This document shows positions 43,211 to 53,416 of a stretch of 64,000 bases of DNA, one piece after another. A program made the position numbers and the translations under genes. Within the stretch, counting starts at the first letter, position 1, and every line of letters starts with the position of its first letter. The notes under the pieces were generated by a model. That model ran no database searches. It was not told the DNA's origin and worked only from the letters and a program-made list of their open reading frames with translations. This stretch comes from Bacteroidia bacterium (GTDB lineage: Bacteria; Bacteroidota; Bacteroidia; J057), in NCBI GenBank assembly GCA_033391075.1, contig JAWPMV010000001.1, positions 1,426,001 to 1,490,000 of the forward strand. Direction: 5' to 3'.

Positions 43211-44362
43211 TTAGACAAAATTCTCCATGTACTTATAGATCGTTCCGGTGTTGAGAAGCACAACACACATATCTTTTGTGATCCAGCGATCTGCCAGGAG
43301 GTTTTGATAAGCTTTATACACGGCTGCACCTTCCGGTGAAAGCAGTATTCCATATTTCTGTGCAAACTGATGGATGGATGACTCTATATCCTGCTCTGGG
43401 ATTTTGACTGCCTTCCCATTGCTTTTGTATAAGATATTGAGGATCAATTCATCTCCGAATGCAGTTGGAACCCTCAGTCCATTGGCAAGACTTAGTCCCG
43501 GGTCCTCAAATCGTTTTGCCTGTGATTCTCCTGCCTCAAAGGCTTTAACAATGGGGTAGCAGGCTTCACTTTGCACTGCCACCATGCGAGGCATTTCACC
43601 TGCTACCCATCCTAGCTGCATCATTTCCTCAAAGGCTTTCCAAATTCCGATTAAACCCGTGCCGCCACCTGTTGGATACACGATTACATCTGGTATTTTC
43701 CAATTGAGCTGTTCGGCGATTTCATAGCCCATGGTCTTTTTTCCCTCCAATCGATAGGGCTCTTTGAGGGTAGATACATCGAAACAATCTTCTAAGCCAT
43801 CCGCTTTTATTTGAGCGGCACAATCGCCAATGTTTCCATCGATCAGTTTTACCTTCGCCCCGAAAAACTCACACTCTTTCGCAAAAGTTTTGGGGGTTTC
43901 GCGTGGCATATAAACATTTGCTTCCATACCTGCTTTCGCACAATAGGCACTCATCGCTCCCCCCGCATTTCCGGCAGTAGGAATCACACATTTCGTGATC
44001 CCCAGTTCCTTCGCTTTAGAAATAGCCATCGAGAGTCCCCGTGCTTTAAAGGAACCTGTGGGATTCGCGGCTTCATCTTTAAGGAAAAGTTCTTTTTCAA
44101 GGGGAATCAAAGGGCTTCCCCCTTCTCCCAGACTGACAATGTTTTCGTCCCATTCTACCGGCAGCAATTTTCGGTAGCGCCACATACCTTCATAAGAACT
44201 ATCCAGCAGATCCATGATCGGGTATTCTTCCAATTCATAGCAAGCCCAAAGCGGTTTATCTGCATTCGAATAGGTTTGGACTTTATCCTTTGCGTAAAAA
44301 TCGCCGTATTTAGAACACCTCAAGTGCGAAAATAACGTTCTTATAATTGTAGGATGCTGCAT
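43211..44362 (-). CDS. Threonine synthase-like PLP enzyme
   Basis: 383 aa, fold-type II PLP enzyme converting O-phosphohomoserine to threonine in its best-known form. The Schiff-base Lys is in 'ANPTGSFKARGLSMA'; the phosphate loop is 'YPTGGGTGLIG'. 'CRYCDFYA'-like N-terminus ('LRCSKYGDFYA') suits threonine synthases of this branch. It is not next to homoserine genes, so a related beta-replacement enzyme is possible. It is divergent from an AraC regulator, with 91 bp between starts. Confidence 0.87.
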   Translation of the reverse strand: MQHPTIIRTLFSHLRCSKYGDFYAKDKVQTYSNADKPLWACYELEEYPIMDLLDSSYEGMWRYRKLLPVEWDENIVSLGEGGSPLIPLEKELFLKDEAANPTGSFKARGLSMAISKAKELGITKCVIPTAGNAGGAMSAYCAKAGMEANVYMPRETPKTFAKECEFFGAKVKLIDGNIGDCAAQIKADGLEDCFDVSTLKEPYRLEGKKTMGYEIAEQLNWKIPDVIVYPTGGGTGLIGIWKAFEEMMQLGWVAGEMPRMVAVQSEACYPIVKAFEAGESQAKRFEDPGLSLANGLRVPTAFGDELILNILYKSNGKAVKIPEQDIESSIHQFAQKYGILLSPEGAAVYKAYQNLLADRWITKDMCVVLLNTGTIYKYMENFV

Positions 44363-44453
44363 GAATGTTGTGGGTTAATGCTTGGCTCAAGTTCCTCATT
44401 CTTGTTCTCCCTCACATCCTCTATCTTGACTTTGCGCTATATAATCTTGCTAT

Positions 44454-45302
44454 ATGTCGACTGTCGATACATCCCAAACAAAACAGAAACAACACTCTTT
44501 TCGAGTGGAGTTGAGGGAACATCCTGTGCAACATAAAGGGATGCATTTCCATCCAGAATTTCAGATCAGTCTTATTCTTAGGGGAAAAGGCTATGTGAAA
44601 ATTTCTAATATGGATCACCCAATCCAAAAGGGTGATATTCTCATGATTGGTCCTGATCTTCCACATGAAATCGGGCAGAAGAATCAAATACAGGAAGAAG
44701 AACTTCATTTGATTAGTATTTACTTTTTACCCGCAGTCTTTGGCAAACATTTTTTCAGCCTTCCTGAAATGAGTGAGATTGAGGAAATGCTGGATGAAAG
44801 TGTACGAGGACTATTCTGGGAAGTAAAGCATACCAAAGGTCTCAATCATTTGTTCTTTTCCCTCAGAAGAACTCATGCTGCAAACCGTATCATTCAATTA
44901 TTGGCTTTGTTGAATAAACTGGGAGGAAGAAAGGAAAGACAGCTGCTGAATCCACATAATTTGGTAAAGGAAAAGCAGTATGCAGATAGCACTTATAGCA
45001 AGATCATGAATTATATCTACCAGAATTTCGATAAGCCTATCAGTCTGGAAGAAATGGCCGATTTGGTCAACCTGAATAAATATTCCTTTTGTCGATACTT
45101 TAAGCGCATGACCCAAATGTCATTCGTGAGTTATCTCAATGAGTTTCGCATTAGCAAGGCCTGTAGTTTTTTGAGTTCCGACACCTACAACATCAGCCAG
45201 ATCGGTTATCTGGTCGGCTTCAATACCTTATCCAATTTCTATCGTCAATTTCAAAAGGTGATGAATTGTACGCCAACAGAGTATCGACAGGAAATGGGAT
45301 AA
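44454..45302 (+). CDS. AraC-family transcriptional regulator
   Basis: 282 aa. N-terminal cupin-like sensing domain (about 15-150: 'MHFHPEFQISLILRGKGYVK', 'GDILMIGPDLPHEIG') and C-terminal double helix-turn-helix (about 185-280: 'KPISLEEMADLVNLNKYSFC', 'NISQIGYLVGFNTLSNFYRQ', 'PTEYRQ'). The cupin pattern points to control of sugar or carbohydrate genes. The divergent threonine synthase-like gene is a possible target. Confidence 0.92.
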   Translation: MSTVDTSQTKQKQHSFRVELREHPVQHKGMHFHPEFQISLILRGKGYVKISNMDHPIQKGDILMIGPDLPHEIGQKNQIQEEELHLISIYFLPAVFGKHFFSLPEMSEIEEMLDESVRGLFWEVKHTKGLNHLFFSLRRTHAANRIIQLLALLNKLGGRKERQLLNPHNLVKEKQYADSTYSKIMNYIYQNFDKPISLEEMADLVNLNKYSFCRYFKRMTQMSFVSYLNEFRISKACSFLSSDTYNISQIGYLVGFNTLSNFYRQFQKVMNCTPTEYRQEMG

Positions 45303-45326
45303 TTCCCAGCTTTAATTTATACACAC

Positions 45327-45818
45327 ATGATCCTTGAAATCGAATTGGCTCCTAAATCCGATAGACCCGTTCTCCGGCAGTTGATGGAATTGTATTGCTA
45401 TGATTTCAGTGAATTTGATGATTTGGAGGTAAATGCACATGGCTATTATAGCTATTCCTATTTGGATTATTACTGGACGGGAGAAGACCGCTATCCCTAC
45501 CTGATCAAGGTCAATGGCAATCTGGCAGGTTTTGTCCTGGTGAATCAGCATTTTGTCAAACTGCAAGCGCCCGGTCATAGCATTGCGGAGTTTTTCATCA
45601 TGAGAAAATATCGAAAACAAGGATTGGGGAAACGTGTGGCTTTCGAAATCTTCGATAAATATGGGGGCGCCTGGGAGGTTTCCCAGCAATTATCTAACAA
45701 AGCTTCACTCATTTTTTGGGAGAAAGTCATTGCTGCCTATGTGGGAGATTGGAGTAAGGTAGAGGTCCATCAATTGGAGAAAAAACAAGTTTTAGTATTT
45801 GAGGGGAAGGGGGATTAA
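45327..45818 (+). CDS. GNAT-family N-acetyltransferase
   Basis: 163 aa. Motif A is 'FIMRKYRKQGLGKRVAFEIF'; 'GAWEVSQQLSNKASLIFWEK' is the usual end of this subfamily, often annotated as a predicted acetyltransferase. It is 24 bp after the AraC gene and probably in the same transcript. Confidence 0.87.
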   Translation: MILEIELAPKSDRPVLRQLMELYCYDFSEFDDLEVNAHGYYSYSYLDYYWTGEDRYPYLIKVNGNLAGFVLVNQHFVKLQAPGHSIAEFFIMRKYRKQGLGKRVAFEIFDKYGGAWEVSQQLSNKASLIFWEKVIAAYVGDWSKVEVHQLEKKQVLVFEGKGD

Positions 45819-45879
45819 AATCTTTCCTATTTATGGAATTCATATATTCTTACCCTCTTTTGGGAAAGACCTGAAAACC

Positions 45880-48800
45880 ATGAATCCGATTCGCTTACTT
45901 ACTACCGTACTACTATTTCTTATTGGCTTTTTTCCAGAATCTTCGAAAGCACAGAATCTATTAAAAAGTAGAAAAACTTCTCCCTATACCTATTATTATA
46001 AAATTACGGATGATGAAGCCCGTGAAATTTATAAAAAAGACCTATGTGTAGTCGATAGTTCCTTTTTTCATACACGTGTCGATTCCAGCCTGACTGATAG
46101 CAGCTTTGTGCCTGATCTGCCGCATGGACATTATTTGAGGACCTATGCGAAGGAGCACCTCCAGAAATTTGAGATCACCAGTGTCAATCCCTTCGACATC
46201 ATTGTCCTTAATAATACTTCTGATCTTTCTCTAAGGGTTTATAATAAGGAAGGGGAGCTTTTGAAGGATGCAAAGCTTATGCTTAAGGGATCTCGAATTG
46301 CTTTCGATGAAGAGACGCAATCCTTTGTCAAGAAAAAGAATAATCGGAAAGGACTTATAGAAGTCGAGTACGAAGGTTTTTCTGCTTTTTTTCAGCTTGA
46401 TAGAGCCTATAAAAATTCCGCCAGCCGGCGATTTTTTAGAAAAGTATTTGTGCGAAGTCCCATTCGATATGTATGGTACCCCATTTACTTTGTGGGTCGA
46501 TTACCTCTGGATGGATTCCGATCAATTAAATCCCGATATCCACAGGGGAGCATAAGAGGGCTTGTCAATTTTGTGCGACGAAGCTTTGATCGGCTTGCCT
46601 GTATGTTTGATGAATACTACTGTGATGACTTGTCCTACAAGTTTTCAGAAAAATACACGGGCTACTTCATTTTTAACAAACCCAAATATAGACCGGGAGA
46701 TACGGTAAAGCTTAAAGCATTCATCAGCCATAAAAATGGAAAAGCCGTCAATAAAGAACTGGGGCTGTATCTGTACAACAAGAAAGACATCAAACTCGGG
46801 ACCATTAGTCCTTACAGCAAAGGCGGCTATGTCTTTGAATTTCCTCTGCATGATTCCCTGGAGTTGACCCTGGATAGAGATTATCTACTGGAAATAAGGA
46901 ATAAAGAGCATCAGGTTTATATAGGGGAGAGATTTCGATACGAAGATTACGAGCTCCAGGAAAGCCAGTTAGCTATCCGTCTGAGCGGGGAGGAACAGTT
47001 TGCTGGAGAAAGCTTATCCGCCTATGTAAAAGCTACTGATGCTAATGGGCTTCAGATTCAGGATGGAAGATTGGAAGTAATTGCCCTACGATCAGGAGTT
47101 AGTGAATTTAAAGATGATCATGTCTTTATTTCGGATACCCTCTTTAAAAAGGAGTTGGACTTAGAGAAGAAGGGCGAAACCGAGATTGTGGTTCCGGATT
47201 CGATTCTGCCCAGAGCCAATTTCCAATACCTCCTCTACGTCCTGCTCAAACGAACGGATAACGAATGGAAGGAGGAAAGCAAGACGATCAGCTATTTCTA
47301 CCATCGGGAAAAAATCCAGTGGGAGTTGGCAGAGGATTCCCTGAAGATTTCGAAACTGGAGAATAAAGAAGAGGTAAAAGCCCAGGCTGTGGTTTTAGGC
47401 CAGTACAAAGGAGGAAAAAGCAAAGAAGTTTATCGAGGAGAGCTGCCTGCGAAATTGGTGATGAATCCCATTTTTATTTCTTATCAGGTACAGACAGATG
47501 GATACCTGGAAAATTATAAGATCAAAAATGAATCAAGTGGGATCTCCTGTGAAAGCCAAAGAACTTCAGATTCCTTATTTCTCAGTATTAGCAATCCACG
47601 AAAGCTGTTGTTTTCCTATCACTTATACGCCCACAATCGGGAAATTGAAAGGGGCTACTCGGAGGAGTTTGAGTTGAAGATGAAGGCTCATCCTGCGAAA
47701 AACTACTACCTCTCCATTCAATACCTTTGGGGAGGGAGTTCCGAGGAAAAGAATTATCGCTTTCCTTTTGATAATAAGGCATTGAAACTAGAGGTCAATC
47801 ATCCGAAATTGATCGTGCCGGGTCAGAAAGCTGAGATTGAATTACTTGTGAAGGATGTAGATGGAAATGCAGTTTCGGGTGTGGACATAGCGGCTTTTGG
47901 GCTAACAAAAAAGTTTGATTATCAGGCTCCTATACTGCCGGATTTTAAGAAAAAAGAAAAGCAAAAAGAGCAGATCAACCTTTTCCATCTCAATGATTTT
48001 AGAAAAGCCTCCGGCCAAATTACGCTCAAGAAAGCTGAATTACGTGAGATGCTAGGAGTAGATAGTATTCCTTATTTTTCATTTCTGTTTCCAGACTATA
48101 AAATCTTTCGCTTTGAATACGAGGGTAGCTCGCAGGAAACTCAGTTTGCTCCCTTTGTCCTGAAGAATGGAGAATTTCAGGACATTCATGTCATCTATAT
48201 CGACTCCCGCCCCGTCTACTTTAGCTGGTCAGACAATTATCGCCCCTATTCATTCAGGCTTTCCCCGGGCTATCACGATATCAGTTTACGAACCAGCTAT
48301 GATGAGATATATTTAGACAGTGTTTTCATCCCAAGAGGAAAGAAACTCATTCTGAGCCTGGATCTCGCAAAATTGGCACCCGGACTCAGAAGATCTGAGC
48401 GGATTCCTTTTTTGTTTCCCAATGAAAAACGGACACTTTATCCCTATATTTTCCCTTTCAGATATACCTTTGGGGATGATTTTACCTACCTGAAAAATAA
48501 AGAATCTTTTCAGCTGCTAAGTATCCCTTCATCAACATCAGCTAAACCTTCCATGATAGGCCCTGTGAGAGGAGAACTTGAATTGTATCGCGAAGGAGAT
48601 AAAGTAGCACAATTCAGGCATGAAGACTATTTCGAATACGATATGCGAGAAGGCCTGGTCAAAATGCGCCACTTTAAGCATGAGAACAAGTACCCCAATT
48701 CCTTGCAGGATTATCATTCTTCTCGTAGCCTGGAAGATTTGGCCTTTAATCCTGCCATGCTTAGAACTATGCTTTTTGAAATTTGGAAAAAGCAAAGGAT

Positions 48801-51800
48801 ACGGGAAAAACGTTATGCCTATCCTACAAGCACCAATCCAGGAAATGGACAGCTGCAAGTAGGATTTGGAAGTGCTTCAAAGAAACCGCAGGAGCCCCCC
48901 TTAAATGTTCTGGTATCAGGAATAGAAAATGTTGAATTCTTTCGGGTTTATCCAGGTTCTATGCGCGTGTTTCATGATCTGCCTCCCGCTTATTATCGCC
49001 TGAGTTTGATTTTTACGGAAGGAAAATACCAGACTTTTGATTCCCTGAAGATAGAGGCAAATGGCTTGAATTATTACAGCCTTATCCAGGGAGACAGCCT
49101 TAAGTCTGATGTTTTTGGGAAGGAATTAAATGAAATCCTGAGAAAACACTATTCATCTCCTATAAAGACAAAGGAACAGGAAATCGAAGAACTGCAGGAA
49201 ATTAATCGCAATTACATCGATAAATACAGCTATCAAGGGCCTGTGAAAAAGGTATTTGGCTATGTGAAAGATGATTATGATGGATCGCCTTTAATTGGAG
49301 CTACAGTTCGTGTTAAAAATACAGTCATGGGTACGATCACGGATATAAATGGATACTTTGAGCTGGAGGTGCCGCTTTCGAAAAAACAAATCATCATCAG
49401 TTACATCGGTTACCAAAATTTGACTACATCTGTATCGAATGAAAGTTATTTCGACATTGAACTCAAACAAGATCATAGCTCCCTGGAAGAGGTAGTTGTT
49501 GTCGGCTACGGCAGCATCAAAAACAATAAAGCTTTGGGATATAGTGTTTCTACCATTACTTCCGAATCTCTGGATAATTATACAGAATATGAAATAGCAA
49601 CTATGCTGCGCGGAAAAGCTAGCGGTGTTGAAATTGTACAAACATCAGGCTTGGCAGGAGGAGGGCATAAAATACTCATCAGAGGCTATTCTTTATTGGC
49701 AGAATCCAAGAATCCGCTGATCATCATCGATGGCATTCCTTATTCAGGTAATCTGGAGGAATTGGATGAAGGGATCATCCAAAAGATGGAAGTTTTGAAA
49801 TCTGAGACTGCGGCTTCAATCTATGGTTCTATGGCAAGTGGTGGGGCAATCCTTATCTCTACCAAATCCGGGGAATTTTCACTTCCTTCTGATTTGGAAA
49901 AGGGAGCTCTATTTGAAGATGAATTTATCCAGGCTGCCGAACAAAGCTCCGGCTTGCGCTCCAATTTCTCTGACTATGCTTTTTGGCAACCTGCATTGAC
50001 CACCGACAAAGAGGGGAAAGCCGTATTTGAAGTGGAATTTCCTGATGACATCAGCAGCTGGGATACGCACTTTATAGCCGTAGGTTCATCCGGCCGGGCT
50101 ACTGCCCATTCGGGCAATATAAAGTCTTATAAGCCTTTACTTGCTCGCCTTTCAACGCCTCGATTTTTGGTGGAGGGAGATAGTACCAATCTCATTGGAC
50201 AGGCAGTAAATTACCTGCCGGATTCCGTAAAAATTCAAACACAGTTTGTACTGGGTAGCGATACCCTGGTAACCAAAGACAATTGGCTGAAAGATGTATT
50301 CATCGATAGCCTCGCCTTAATTGCCGGCAAAGACAGCATAACAACTTCCTTTATCCTGAATAGTAGCAAGATGAAGGATGGAGAACGAAGGATTATCCCC
50401 ACATTCCGAAGAGGCATAGCTGAGACCATCGGGAAATTTGCCATACTTGAGGGAGATAGCAGTCTTGAAATGAGCTTTGATCCACAATACGGGGAAGTTA
50501 GGCTCTATGCGAAAGCAGATGCCCTGGATATTATGAAAGAAGAACTGAAAAACCTGATCCGCTACCCTTACAATTGTAATGAACAGATGGCCTCTCGATT
50601 GAAGGCGCTGGTTCTTGAACAAAGAATCGCTGACAGTTTAGCGATCAAAGTCAGTTCTTCGAAACAGATCAAAAGGCTTATCGGGAAATTGGTCAAGAAT
50701 CAAAATGATGCAGGATTATGGGGATGGTGGGGAAAGTCGACAGAAAATTTCTGGGTCAGTGCTCATGTCCTCGATGCTTTGTTATTGGCAAAGAAGGATG
50801 GTTTTAAGATTCCCAATATATTTGGAGTGGATCTGAAAAGAAATTTACGATTGCAGTATGAAGCAAGCTCAGATGTAAGTAGAAAAATACAGCTTCTGGA
50901 GCTCCTCAGTAAAATAGGGGCAAGTGGCAACTTTTATACAGAAATCGGAGAGTTGGAGAAAAAAGGCGGCTTGACAAAACGGCAGAAACTCTCTCTATTC
51001 AAGCTACGGAAAGAAAATTTTCTCCCAATACCAGTGGATTCTATCATTCAGCAATTAGATACGACCCTCCTGGGAGGAATCTATTTTCCCCGAGATAAAA
51101 TGGGGCATAGATTGTGGCAAAGTGAAATCCAAAATAGTTTGTTGGCCTACCAGATTCTTGAGGGAAATGAACGGGTAGATAAGGGCGTTTTGACAGGGAT
51201 GCGAAACTACTTTCTGGCGAATCGAAAAAACTATGGTTGGCGCAATACCTATGAATCCATCCGCATAGTAGAAACAATCTTGCCATCGCTACTTCAAGGG
51301 AAAAAAGAAATAACAGCTCCCGTACTTCAGCTAGCTGGTGCCACGGACAGCCTGATCAGTAATTTCCCAGCTGAGATGACCCTAAATCCTTCAGAAAATC
51401 TAAAGCTGGTCAAAACAGGGTCTTTTCCCCTATACCTTTCCCTTAGCCAGACGCGATGGGAAGCAAATCCAGAGGCGGTAGAAAATGACTTTGTCGTCAA
51501 GAGCAGCTTTGATTCGGGTGCTATTTCCCAATTGACTGCCGGGGAAAAGGAAACTCTGCGGCTAAAACTGGAAGTGAAAAAACGGGCTGAATATGTGATG
51601 ATCAGCGTTCCCATTCCGGCATCTTGTTCCTACGCACAGAAGCCACAGCGTTTTCCAAAAGAAGTCCATCGAGAATACTTCAAAGATCGGGTAGCTATTT
51701 TCTGTGAAAAACTGGAGCCCGGAAGCTATGAATTTCTGGTAGAATTGATGCCTCGCTATACAGGTCGCTTTAGCTTAAATCCAGCCAAAGTGGAATTGAT

Positions 51801-51855
51801 GTACTTTCCAACTTTTTCAGCCAATAATGTGATAAAGGAGATTCGGGTAAAGTAG
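45880..51855 (+). CDS. Alpha-2-macroglobulin with embedded carboxypeptidase-regulatory and TonB-plug domains, 1991 aa
   Basis: Giant exported protein; signal peptide 'LLTTVLLFLIGFF...KAQN' from the ATG at 45880, chosen over the in-frame start at 45799 because the signal begins there. An MG2-type block near residue 270 ('KPKYRPGDTVKLKAF') opens the macroglobulin body. A CarboxypepD_reg-like domain (about 1124-1190, 'GYVKDDYDGSPLIGATVRVK', 'TDINGYFELEV') and a SusC-type plug (about 1199-1330, 'SLEEVVVVGYGS', 'KNPLIIIDGIPYSG') follow with no beta-barrel. The A2M domain is near 1362 ('FWQPALTTDKEGKAVFEVEF'). The thioester motif CNEQ (C1566) sits in 'YPYNCNEQMASRL' and is followed by the helical thioester domain. 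It would trap proteases in the periplasm; the plug may dock with a TonB system. Confidence 0.9.
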   Translation: MNPIRLLTTVLLFLIGFFPESSKAQNLLKSRKTSPYTYYYKITDDEAREIYKKDLCVVDSSFFHTRVDSSLTDSSFVPDLPHGHYLRTYAKEHLQKFEITSVNPFDIIVLNNTSDLSLRVYNKEGELLKDAKLMLKGSRIAFDEETQSFVKKKNNRKGLIEVEYEGFSAFFQLDRAYKNSASRRFFRKVFVRSPIRYVWYPIYFVGRLPLDGFRSIKSRYPQGSIRGLVNFVRRSFDRLACMFDEYYCDDLSYKFSEKYTGYFIFNKPKYRPGDTVKLKAFISHKNGKAVNKELGLYLYNKKDIKLGTISPYSKGGYVFEFPLHDSLELTLDRDYLLEIRNKEHQVYIGERFRYEDYELQESQLAIRLSGEEQFAGESLSAYVKATDANGLQIQDGRLEVIALRSGVSEFKDDHVFISDTLFKKELDLEKKGETEIVVPDSILPRANFQYLLYVLLKRTDNEWKEESKTISYFYHREKIQWELAEDSLKISKLENKEEVKAQAVVLGQYKGGKSKEVYRGELPAKLVMNPIFISYQVQTDGYLENYKIKNESSGISCESQRTSDSLFLSISNPRKLLFSYHLYAHNREIERGYSEEFELKMKAHPAKNYYLSIQYLWGGSSEEKNYRFPFDNKALKLEVNHPKLIVPGQKAEIELLVKDVDGNAVSGVDIAAFGLTKKFDYQAPILPDFKKKEKQKEQINLFHLNDFRKASGQITLKKAELREMLGVDSIPYFSFLFPDYKIFRFEYEGSSQETQFAPFVLKNGEFQDIHVIYIDSRPVYFSWSDNYRPYSFRLSPGYHDISLRTSYDEIYLDSVFIPRGKKLILSLDLAKLAPGLRRSERIPFLFPNEKRTLYPYIFPFRYTFGDDFTYLKNKESFQLLSIPSSTSAKPSMIGPVRGELELYREGDKVAQFRHEDYFEYDMREGLVKMRHFKHENKYPNSLQDYHSSRSLEDLAFNPAMLRTMLFEIWKKQRIREKRYAYPTSTNPGNGQLQVGFGSASKKPQEPPLNVLVSGIENVEFFRVYPGSMRVFHDLPPAYYRLSLIFTEGKYQTFDSLKIEANGLNYYSLIQGDSLKSDVFGKELNEILRKHYSSPIKTKEQEIEELQEINRNYIDKYSYQGPVKKVFGYVKDDYDGSPLIGATVRVKNTVMGTITDINGYFELEVPLSKKQIIISYIGYQNLTTSVSNESYFDIELKQDHSSLEEVVVVGYGSIKNNKALGYSVSTITSESLDNYTEYEIATMLRGKASGVEIVQTSGLAGGGHKILIRGYSLLAESKNPLIIIDGIPYSGNLEELDEGIIQKMEVLKSETAASIYGSMASGGAILISTKSGEFSLPSDLEKGALFEDEFIQAAEQSSGLRSNFSDYAFWQPALTTDKEGKAVFEVEFPDDISSWDTHFIAVGSSGRATAHSGNIKSYKPLLARLSTPRFLVEGDSTNLIGQAVNYLPDSVKIQTQFVLGSDTLVTKDNWLKDVFIDSLALIAGKDSITTSFILNSSKMKDGERRIIPTFRRGIAETIGKFAILEGDSSLEMSFDPQYGEVRLYAKADALDIMKEELKNLIRYPYNCNEQMASRLKALVLEQRIADSLAIKVSSSKQIKRLIGKLVKNQNDAGLWGWWGKSTENFWVSAHVLDALLLAKKDGFKIPNIFGVDLKRNLRLQYEASSDVSRKIQLLELLSKIGASGNFYTEIGELEKKGGLTKRQKLSLFKLRKENFLPIPVDSIIQQLDTTLLGGIYFPRDKMGHRLWQSEIQNSLLAYQILEGNERVDKGVLTGMRNYFLANRKNYGWRNTYESIRIVETILPSLLQGKKEITAPVLQLAGATDSLISNFPAEMTLNPSENLKLVKTGSFPLYLSLSQTRWEANPEAVENDFVVKSSFDSGAISQLTAGEKETLRLKLEVKKRAEYVMISVPIPASCSYAQKPQRFPKEVHREYFKDRVAIFCEKLEPGSYEFLVELMPRYTGRFSLNPAKVELMYFPTFSANNVIKEIRVK

Positions 51856-51946
51856 CTAAAGAGAGAGGAGCAAGCATGGCAAATTTTTGGCCTTCCCTAC
51901 TTAGGGAAAATTCCTCAACTTATGGGAACACACTTAGCTAAAAATC

Positions 51947-53401
51947 ATGCGAACTCAATTTTTCTTCTCACTCCTTCTCAGTATTTGCTTCATATCCTCC
52001 CTTTTTGCCCAGAAAGCCGGAGATATCGAGTGGACTTCTTCCTTCCTTTCTGAAGAGGATAAAGTCTATGGAGAAGATATGAAGTTTGGCTACCTCTATG
52101 TACCGGAGGATTATGAAAAAGAAGGAAGTCGCCTTTGGAAGATGGCCTTTATTCGGATAAAGGCTAAGAGGACCATCTCAGAAAATATTGCCAGTTTGTA
52201 TTTCATGGGCGGTTGGGGAGCAAGAGGAATTAAAAACCTGGGTTTCTATCAAAATCATTTCCTGGCCTATCATGGAGATCTGATCATTTTTGATTATCGG
52301 GGCAGCGGTTATTCAGAACCCAAATTCTGCCAGGATATGCCGGCTAAAATCTATGATGCAGTTGCCGCAGATATGAGCTATAAGGATTTTGAGCTAAAAC
52401 AAAAGGGATTGCTGAATGGATGTTTGGATGAAATGGAAAGCAGGGGAATTGATTTTAATCAATTTGGGACAAATACAAAGGCAAGAGATGCCATCTTACT
52501 GGCAGAAAAACTGGGCTATGATAACTATAATCTCTTTGGGGTTTCTTATGGTACCAAGACCATTCTTCAATACCTCAGGCAGAGCACTCAAGATATCCGA
52601 TCGGTCATTCTGGACTCAAATTGCCCCCTCGATTATCCCATCAATAGTGCTATGGCTTCTGACTTTGCCCGAAGCCTGAACTTGATTTTGGAGGATTGTG
52701 TATCGGATAATAAATGCAGAAGCAAGTATCCTCGCTTGAAAGAAAAATACCTGCAAATGCTGGCTTCTTTGGACGAAAAACCCCTGAAGGTGAATCTCCC
52801 TAAAGATGAAGTCCTGTACCTCAATCGGCAGGAGATGAATGCCCTTCTTCATCAGCTTTTGTATGATGAGAACTACTATGCCTATGTCCCGAAGATTATC
52901 AAGAAATTTTCAAATAGGAATAAACTTTACCTGAACCGTCTTTTGAGAGGTATGGAAGAATTGCTGAAAGATAATTACAATGGATTAGGCCTATGCAATT
53001 ACCTCTATGACCATAAATCCATGCAGCTGGAGTCCCGACAGATTCGGGCAGATGCATGGGAAAGCGCTGCAGATTTTGATCTATTTGATGGCTATAGGAA
53101 ATTCTTTGAAGAGGACGTACGCTTTGAGGCAAATGAGGAACAAACTAAACTGGGAGAAATCAATATCCCCACCTTAATTCTCGCAGGAGAATACGACCCC
53201 ATTACTCCTCCTTATTACTCAGAGTCTATTAGAAAATACTTCCCTCAACATACTTATTTCGAATTTCCAAAAACAGGACATGGGGTAACGGATAATTATT
53301 GCGGTCGTCAGCTGGCTGGAGCTTTCCTCAAAAATCCAAAAAATCTTCAGCTCCCGCAATGCCTGGAATGGATCAAGGAGGAGAAGATTAGATTTAAGTA
53401 A
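51947..53401 (+). CDS. Alpha/beta hydrolase of the TAP-like peptidase type
   Basis: 484 aa, signal peptide ending 'SSLFAQKAG'. The nucleophile Ser is in 'LFGVSYGTKTILQYL', the acid in 'LILAGEYDPITPP' and the His in 'PKTGHGVTDNYC'. The arrangement of an inserted lid before the C-terminal Asp-His part fits tripeptidyl aminopeptidase-like (SCO7095/TAP) exported hydrolases. Probably releases N-terminal residues from peptides in the periplasm. The 119-bp repeat array starts right after its stop. Confidence 0.87.
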   Translation: MRTQFFFSLLLSICFISSLFAQKAGDIEWTSSFLSEEDKVYGEDMKFGYLYVPEDYEKEGSRLWKMAFIRIKAKRTISENIASLYFMGGWGARGIKNLGFYQNHFLAYHGDLIIFDYRGSGYSEPKFCQDMPAKIYDAVAADMSYKDFELKQKGLLNGCLDEMESRGIDFNQFGTNTKARDAILLAEKLGYDNYNLFGVSYGTKTILQYLRQSTQDIRSVILDSNCPLDYPINSAMASDFARSLNLILEDCVSDNKCRSKYPRLKEKYLQMLASLDEKPLKVNLPKDEVLYLNRQEMNALLHQLLYDENYYAYVPKIIKKFSNRNKLYLNRLLRGMEELLKDNYNGLGLCNYLYDHKSMQLESRQIRADAWESAADFDLFDGYRKFFEEDVRFEANEEQTKLGEINIPTLILAGEYDPITPPYYSESIRKYFPQHTYFEFPKTGHGVTDNYCGRQLAGAFLKNPKNLQLPQCLEWIKEEKIRFK

Positions 53402-53416
53402 GGCAGCCATGCAATT

